A stretch of 64,000 nt of DNA from Branchiostoma floridae (Eukaryota; Chordata; Leptocardii; Amphioxiformes; Branchiostomatidae): contig NC_049985.1 in NCBI RefSeq assembly GCF_000003815.2, positions 9,832,543 through 9,896,542 on the forward strand, in the 5' to 3' direction. A model generated the notes under the pieces. The model was not told the origin of the DNA. It saw nothing but the letters and a program-made list of their open reading frames with translations, and searched no databases. This document shows positions 52,061 through 61,000 of the stretch, piece by piece (the stretch's first letter is position 1; each line of letters begins with the position of its first letter). Made by a program: the position numbers and the translations under genes.

Positions 52061-55000
52061 CTGGAGAGACAGAAAAAATAGCTGAGATATAGTGAAATTT
52101 TCCCCAATATCACTATATACCACACTATTTGAAGCCATTTCATATGAAAACATGAACACTAATAGACAGATGAAACAATGACAATTTAAGACCAAAAAGT
52201 GCATTAAGCTTGTATGTGACTGGGAGAGCGGATGGGTCTGTTGTTGTAATCCCAGTTCTTCTATTGGGTCACTTAGTTGGCGAGTAAGCGAGCAAGTTTG
52301 ATGTTTCTGACTTAAGAGGAAGAGATACTGTGGCTAATCTAGATGGTTACATTGAACCAGGCAATCATGATTTTGTTCTTGTGTTGCAATTGCAAGCTAA
52401 GATAGAATAATAGTCTCCTCACCTTGATTTTCCATCTTGAGGTGATCTCCCACCTGTGACAGGTGTTGCAGCTTGTCTTCAAGTCGTCTGCACAGCTCTA
52501 CTGTCTCCCGTGACAACTCTGTACCTGTTTTTACAATAAATGAATCATGGCAAAAAGAGAGTGGTATCTCCATCTAAGTTATTTTAACACAGGGCACAAA
52601 ATCACACTGCTTCTAAGACTTCAAAGGCAATGGGACCTTTTTCTTCATCTATACCTATTTTAGATCTCCCACGGACAAGACATACAGATGCAATTTGCAG
52701 TTAGGTCAACACGTAAGGATACATACTATTTTTTTTTAGCTAAATATTCTCTCAAGGACCAAAACCCTCACCGGTGGTGTGCAAGTGAAATGATTGACAA
52801 AACTTGGATTTAATTTTCCAGGGGCAGTGTCACTCAACTCAAACATGCAAACATACACAACTGCTGCAACAAGATGTGATGAATTGTTGTTATGATTTAC
52901 ATATATGTACAATTAAAGAAAAAGAGGACAGAGGTTATAGATGCCAACGATACAGGATAAACATTACCTCTGCGAGAAGTTTTTGGAACAGTACTCGGTA
53001 CAGTTGAAAGGTCGTCTGTTGTCAGGGTAATTGCACTCTGGTTGCCCCTGGTTACTGGATGAGACAACAGCAGTGACTCGATGGGGGAGGGGGAGCGGTT
53101 CGTGTCATATGACCTTCGGCTTTGGTAAGATTTAGCTGTTTGCCTCTCAGACTTTGTGCTTTTCTTAGGGGAAGACGAGGACACTGGCCGGTCCAAACCT
53201 ACAGTACATGAAAGAAAACAAATCTCAATTAAGTTCAGCTTACTAAATGGTCATTGTAAGAAGGTATAGTCCAGTATAGTCAGGGCTGGAAATTCATTAT
53301 TTTGGGGAAAGGTACACTTTCAATTAGTACATAGAACTGCAGATGCACCCAGTATTTTGAGCTCTTTGTATAATACATACAAGTTTAACGTTCAGGGGAA
53401 AATACCACCCTGTCCAGTTGAGTGAAAGTGGGCAGGTTTCAAATTCTCAACCTTCTGGTCCTATACTAGAGTTGCGAACCACACTGTGGCACACATGTAT
53501 GAAAGACTAACCTGCATATCTGACAGTGTCCTCTGATGTTGTGGAGTTGAGAGCTCTGCTGTATCTGTCTGTCTCAGTCTCCTCCGTGTCCGAGACAGTC
53601 GCACTGCTAGGAGGGGACCTTCTGGGGACAAAATGACAAAACAACATTGTAACCCTACATATAGCAAGTCTTGGTTTAAGCACATTTGCACAGAATTATA
53701 GCTTACCAATGGAAGTAATAACTACATGACTCATGTCCTTGGTGCTGATAGTTTTGCTGTAGCTTGAGATGATGACTTGTTTACAGCAATCATTGAGATT
53801 TTTGACACAACATAATTGAAATTGCAATATCATATTTTGCCAAAAATCATATATTTTATATCCTAAGGTGTGTTTGTCAATAACACGACATGAGTCACTG
53901 TTTTTGACTCATGAGCCAATTGTCACAAAAATTTGGAAGTGAGAGGACTTTATCTGTGAGCTATGTCTGTTTGGTATGAGTGGGATAAGGAGATGGTCCA
54001 AATTTGCCTCTAAAACCTAGGCCAGGAATAAGCCAAATGATAGAACTAAAACCAAGCTAAAGAAAAACTAACTTTTTCCCTGATGTCCGATGCTTGTGGT
54101 GCTTCTTGTCACTGTGCCTGTGATGACTGTGTTTGTCGGGTGACCGGCTATGTCTGTCTGATGACCGGCTGTGCTTGTCGGATGGCCGACTGTCCACAAT
54201 CAACTGACGCATGTCCGTGAGCAGCCGGCGCAGTTCCTGCCCAGCATCAGCATTAGCAGCTAGGCTCTGGAGGTAGCTCTGTTGTGGTAGGGAAGCAAAA
54301 TGATATGATGGAAATTTATCCCATTTTTTTTCCTTTTGTGTGCAAATTTATCTCATCTAATATATATAGAAACACCTGTAAAAATGCTTTACACTCTATA
54401 AAAGGTTAAATGATCACTGACAAAAGATTCCACTTCCACATTAAAGTTTTAATTTACATAGCTAAGAGCTAGGCTATATGCCCTCATACAAACTTGCAGA
54501 CATACTCACATCTGAAGGCTTTTGGGAGACAGGGGGAGACTTTGGTGCAATGGTCTGGTGTAAAACTCCCTGAGTAGACACTTTGGCAGAAGTGAGGCTT
54601 CCCACACCTGCCACAGCTGCGTCAGGTGCTGTGTCAGCTGCGACACCTGTAACACCCGCAGCCCTGCGCTGCAGCTCCCTCAGCTCCAGGCTGTGTCGGA
54701 GCTTCATGCGGGCCAGCTCCTGTTCCTGCTGCTCTATCAGAGCCTGCTGGCTCGCATGCTTTACTGCAGCCTGGGGACACGCAGTAAGTGGTGAGTGAGT
54801 GAGTAGGTGATTGATTGATTGATTGATTGAGTGTGTGAGTGAGTGGAGGATTAAGTGAGCAAGCAAGCAAGCAAGTGAGTGAGTGAGTGTGTGTGTATGT
54901 GTGTAAGTGAGTGAGTGAGAGAGAGTAAATAAATTAATAAATGGATGCATGAATGGACAGGTAAATGAATGAATGGGTGAATGAATGAATGGGTGAATGA

Positions 55001-58000
55001 ATGAATTGGTTAATGAATGAATGGGTTAATGAATGAACAAATGAATGAATGTATGAATAGGTGGATCAAGGAAGGAAGGAAGGAAGGAAGGAAGGAAGGA
55101 AGGAAGGAAGGAAGGAAGGAAGGAAAGAATTTATTACTGCGCCTTGCATTTTACAATGCCAACCCATTGTTTCACTGGTGTATTGACCCACAAAGAGAAC
55201 ACTTACCAGTCGACTCAACATTTCCACCTAAGTGCAGCCATGTAACACAAGAAGGCCAGAGACAATTTTCAGTTACATGTAAGATTGGTGATCTTACCAG
55301 TACCTGTTCGTTTAAGTTACGAACATTGACAGCTATAATGGTATTGAACCTTATAATCTTGAGGTCCACTTAGGGTGAAAAATACTGAAGGCTAGAGTAA
55401 GGGTTAGTCTGTAGGGAAGCAAAACAAGCCCCTCTCCGCAGATCTAGGGGGCTGGCTGGCTGTCTGCATGCCGGGTAGGCCTCTATTAGCGAGATTAAAT
55501 CAAGCTAGAGTAAGAGTTAAAATTCCTTTTGTCCAATATTGGTATCTAAAGGTTACCTTCTCCAGTGCATTCTCCAGTTTGGTGACCCTGTGCCGTGCCT
55601 CCTGTTCCCTGTCCGACACCGTGAGCAGCTCCTCCTGCAGCCGGCTGATCTGTCCATCGCTTTTCTCCAGCTTCAGGTTCAGTCCCTCGCTGGATGTCTG
55701 CAGAGTTGTCTTCTCCTGAACCCAGAGACAATCATAATTTTGGTAAATCAAAGGATTGTTGTAAAAAAAGACCTAAATGGTTGTACATTGATAGGAAATT
55801 TCATGATTACAGCAAATACTCCAGCCGGTATAAGACTAGGAAGAAAACCCCCTAAACTATTCAAGATCTTCCCATGACTTTGGTCCCAGCCACTTCCAAA
55901 CCAATGTCAGCACTGGGCTGGGAGTAGCCTAAAAATCCATCCTATTCTTGCTTCTGTTACATCATCTGATTGCATTTAAGCACAAATACAACTATCCCAA
56001 CTTCGATTTTTCAAAATCTTTTGTGGCTGGTGCTGACAATTTTCAAAGACTAGTTGGCAACCTCACAGACCAACTCTCTACCACAGTTGACTTATCAACA
56101 CTAATCAACTCCAAACCATGGTCTGGACAAGGTCAGGAGGCCATGGTTGGCTATGTGTGAGAGTGGTTTAACTGAGGATGGTTAAAGATATGCTGGCGAG
56201 AAAGACCTTAACAGCCGTATCCAGGCACTCCTCCAGCCAGTGCAGCCGGCTCTTCAGGGAGTCAATCTCACTCCTGCGGTCTGTAACCTCCTGTTGGATG
56301 GTCTCTGCCACATGGTAGGCTGGGGAGAAGGAAATATCATTAGGTACATTTAGTTATAGGAGACACCAATCACCTTTTTTTTCTTTCAGAAAAACAGACA
56401 AAACATGTTGTTTCTTAATGCTGAACTGATCACAGAGTCTGAGAGGAAAGTCTGTACTATAGTATACAATGGTATACACAGGATCAGAGAGTACATGGTT
56501 CAGGTTCAAGTCTTCCTTCCAACCTCCTATTTTTATGAGTCTGAGTACGATGTCTGAGAACCTAGTAATATCCATCATTTGATTAAACTGCTGCTGGGTT
56601 CCCTGACATAGGTAGGCAGCAGTTGGCTAGTCTTCACACCACACTTCCAAGTGGCCCTATTATGCCAAGGAGATGAATTCATTTGGCCTGGTCTAGTCTA
56701 GTACAGTAAGTAGCAGTAACAGTCTTTATGGAGAAACATGTTACCTTTGTTGTCTACACTCTCCTTAGCCTGCAGAGCTTTCCTGGTCTGCTCCAGCTCC
56801 TGTAGGGCAGCCTTCAGCTTACTGGACAGACGTTTGATCTGTCGCTCTGTCTCCCCCTCCCTCCCCTCCAGGAGCGCCTTCAGACTGTCTCGCTCGTCTG
56901 TCAGGTACGCTACCTGTCAGGTGAAACATTGCAACACTTAATAGCTTCTGTTTACTCTTGAAACACCTCTTCCAATATCTGAGGGACCACTGAGTGACTA
57001 ACAAATTCTATAGATAAAGAATATACAATTTGTGTCATAGTTTGTTTGTTTGTCTGTACCTTGGTTCACAATAGCTTAACAGAATACCAGTGAGTGAATG
57101 TAGCCAAATTCAAATTTTCCTTTTATCTTTTTAATCTTGACTTCTTGCTTTATCTTTACGTTAAATGGTCCATATTGGTTTAGCCTAAGATTCAAATGTG
57201 CCATTATGCATGAAGAATCTGAACCCAAACGGAACCAAAAATGGACATGACACAAGTTTTCCCTCCTGACCTGGAACCTGCTGTCCTTCAGCTCCTGGCT
57301 GGCCCTGTCCTTCTCCCGCATGACCTCGGTGACCTCTCGCACCCTCTCGCTGACCTGCTGACTCAGCTGTTTCTTCTCCTCCTCCACTTTCACCAGAAAC
57401 TTCTCACGCAGCTGCAGCCGCTGGGTCAGGGTCTCCTGGGGTGGGGAATGGTCAATAAGAGTTAATCTACTGTTTATGGCACAAGTTACATTTCTTGTTT
57501 TTTTTATAGTCTCCAATCTATATCTTCTTCTTTTATGATCAGACCTGTTTTTGCTGGAGTGGCCTTATAGAAGTTACTTCTCAAAGATGAAAATATATGC
57601 ATGTGATGAGAACTGACAAGTACCCTGTACATAGCATAATCTACAGCCAGTAAGAGTAATATTTCTACTGTTTATGGCACAACTTACATTTGTTGATTCT
57701 CACATCCTCCCATCTATATTTTCCACTTCTATATCCAATTTCTTGAGTAACTGCTTTTGGGCATACATCTTCTAACTCTCACTATCAGAACAGTGCAGAA
57801 CAGCCCACAGTGCAGGACTAGTGTTGGTTTACTAGACAGATGTGGGTATCAGAACTTTTAGCCAGAAGGCAGGTACAATATCATATACTATTTTGAGTAT
57901 ACAAGTTTCTGTAAAAAGAGGATGAGCTCTAAACAAAAGCAAAACTCTTGGTACAGAATTGTTATTGGTTTAAGCGTTGTAGGATTGAGAACTCACATAG

Positions 58001-61000
58001 CCCATCCTGAGCTCCTCCGTCTCCACCATCTTGTCGCTCAGTGCCTTGCTGATCCGGTCCAGCTCCACCCGCAGTGTGGCGGCCTCCTGTCCGCCCTGGT
58101 GTAACATGTGGGACACGTTCTCGCTCTGCTGCTGCAGGGTTGACAGGCTCTTCTCGCGCTCCTCCAACTGGACCTGTAGGAACAAAACATATTATTTATA
58201 GGCAAGTCAATATATACAACTGGATAAACATGTCTACGTCTCAGTAGATGTGTTCAGAAAACCCCACTGTCTCTGGGTTATTCGAGGGTCGACCAAGACA
58301 TCAATTTTCTTTTACTCAGAGTTGAAAGCTACAGGCTGGGGATGCTCTGAGAGGATGATAGAACAACAATTAGCCACACATTGATTACATCATCATATGG
58401 AACACTACACTGATCAATGAAACTTGGGGTGCAACAAAGTGTTAACCTGGTATCCAGCCATATTACAACTTCCAAGTCTTTTCTATCCTTTCCAACCGAT
58501 TCCCAATCAACTGGGGCCAGACATATTTGCGGAGAGGGCAAGAGAGACTCAGGGGCTATAATACGGCTGGATACCAGGCTAACAAAGTGTGCGATGTTCA
58601 AAACCAAGAAGTTTCTTGTGTAGCTTGTACTTGCCAACAACAAGTAGACAGGTTTATTTTTTTGCTAGTAAACAGACACACGTACCTGTAGCCTATCATG
58701 GCTGCTCTGGAGGGAGGAGAACTCCTCGTTCCTCTGCTCCAACATCTGGATGTAGTGCGCCCGCTCCTGTCGTACCCGCTCCATGTCCTGCAGTCGCTCC
58801 TCCGCTACTGCAGACAGCTCGTTCTTCTCTCCTACCTGTGGTACCAATCTCTATCTTATTTCTGTTTTGTTTCCTTTTGATATACCGAATATATCATTCT
58901 ATTCTATTTTATTCTGTCCCTCTTTATTTTGGGAAAAGCCCTACATGTGCAAGAAGACATAAGAGTTACATGTAGAACTAGTGATAGAAAGAGTATCTTA
59001 GAGGACTCTTAGAGTTAACTTGTGGTTCCTCTGAGAAGGTTTTCTTTAAACTATCAAACATTCATCTCTGTCATCTCACTATCACTGTCATTGAATAAGC
59101 AGGGCTCTACAGTGCAAATATATAGGCACAATAAAGATAATCCTACATGTAATATGAAAAGTATCAGTTTAGCAATCCATCTTTCCTTACAATCAACAAC
59201 ACAAGTTTTCAAATCACAGGTTCTGTCATGTTTTACTACATACCACTGAGCCTAGCTGCTTCTGAGCATCATCCAGAGCATGCTGCAGTTCCTCCACTCT
59301 CTGCCGGAGGGCCTTGATGTCATCTGTTTTCCACTCGAACTCCCGACCCAGCTTCTGGCTCTGGTTGCGCTCCGTCTCCAGCTGGGCAGACAGGACGTTG
59401 ATCTGCTCCTGTAGTCTCTGCTGTTCCTGTTCCTTCACTTCTAACACCTGGAGACAGGTCAACTTCTTTCAACTCTGCATTTCCAGAATTGTGCTGATTC
59501 ATCTATTCCATGTCTTCTTGAATTTTGACGGAAATTATAGGCTCTCCTTAATTTCCATCAAAATTCAAGAAGACATTTCTTTGTTATCAAACTGTCCAAC
59601 TTTTTTGCACACCCATGTACATGACACCTGAAGTGAAGTTAATATATCACATGAGATCTGGTTAGTACACCATTGGGTGTTGTCAACATTGTGCATTAAA
59701 GTTGGCTAGTGCACGGGGACAGACGTTTTATATAATAACTGTATAATGATACAATTAGCATAGTCATACAGTGTACCTCACAAAGGTGGAACACACAAAA
59801 GACTTGGCACCTGTGATGATTTCACACTTTATATGATATGTTGAAAATCACATTTTGTCACCCACCAAAAGACTGTGTGCAGCATTGTCCAAAAACCAAA
59901 AAACTAAAATATATCACAAAATTGACTTCAATATTCAATAAAAGGTGGTCCAACAGACACAGTAGGATATCATACAAGTGCATGAAGATATCTATTAGTA
60001 GAATAGATGAAAATGGCAGTGACTTGTTCCCAACATACGACAGTGCACTTACAATAACCCAGATTCCATCCCCTTCAGATTTGTGGGAGTGAAGCTTCAG
60101 TGAGAGAGGGAAGGAGAAGAACACAGAAATCAGTAAGCTGTTGTTTCTTAAGGCACATCAGACTTCTTGGTTCTTGGATTTTTGCAAGAGAGTAATGGAG
60201 GAAAGGAAAAAGAAACTGCAAATCCTAGAACCAAGAAATTTGATTGGTGTGGGCTTAAGAGTGAATTCTTGTTTGATAGGAAATACAGTGTATGCAATCG
60301 TATCTTTTGGCTGAGTAGAGGAAAAACAGGAGAGAATATTCAAAACAGAAACATACATACAAACAAACATAAAACTAAGTGTTGTAAAGACACAAAATAG
60401 AAAACAGAAACAGCATCAAGTAGAATAATGATATTTCAGTAGTTGAAAACAGTGGATGAAATAAAGATGGATAAAGAAGGCAATATCTTTTGACAAAAAC
60501 ATGGCACAAGCTAGCACAAACAAAAGCAAAGATAGTAGTACAAGGAAGTTACTCTGACAGTACAGTGTTGAAAAAGTGAGGGTCCGTACAACTTTTATAG
60601 TTACTTTGAAGACATTTGACTTTAAAGCAAACCATTTGATTTTCCATGGAAACCCCAGTCTTACTAATTACTAATTGTTTCTTGCCCTTTTACAATGAAG
60701 ACAAGTCCCTCGTACCTGTTTCTCCATCTGGTTCTTACACTCCTGTTTGACAGTCTGGACCAGCTCCTTCAGCCTGCGGACCTCTAGAGACGCGGCCTCC
60801 AGCTCGGCCTCCAGCGTGTGGACCCGCCGGCTCTGATCCTCGTCACGCGACCACAGCCGCTTCGTCTGCTCACGCTCGATCTTCAGGTCCTCGTCACCAC
60901 GCACAAGGCTTTGCTATGGTGGTGGACAGGAAACATGGGATGGTGAGCACTAGTCATCCTTTCTTCCAAGTATCTTAACTACATTCCAAACATTAGAAAT

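Noticed and set aside
54583-54798. Plus-strand frames opposite CCDC158 exons (also 57241, 58589, 59314, 62237)
   Set aside because: Antisense shadows of GC-rich coiled-coil exons rich in CTG/CAG. The minus strand carries the conserved protein.
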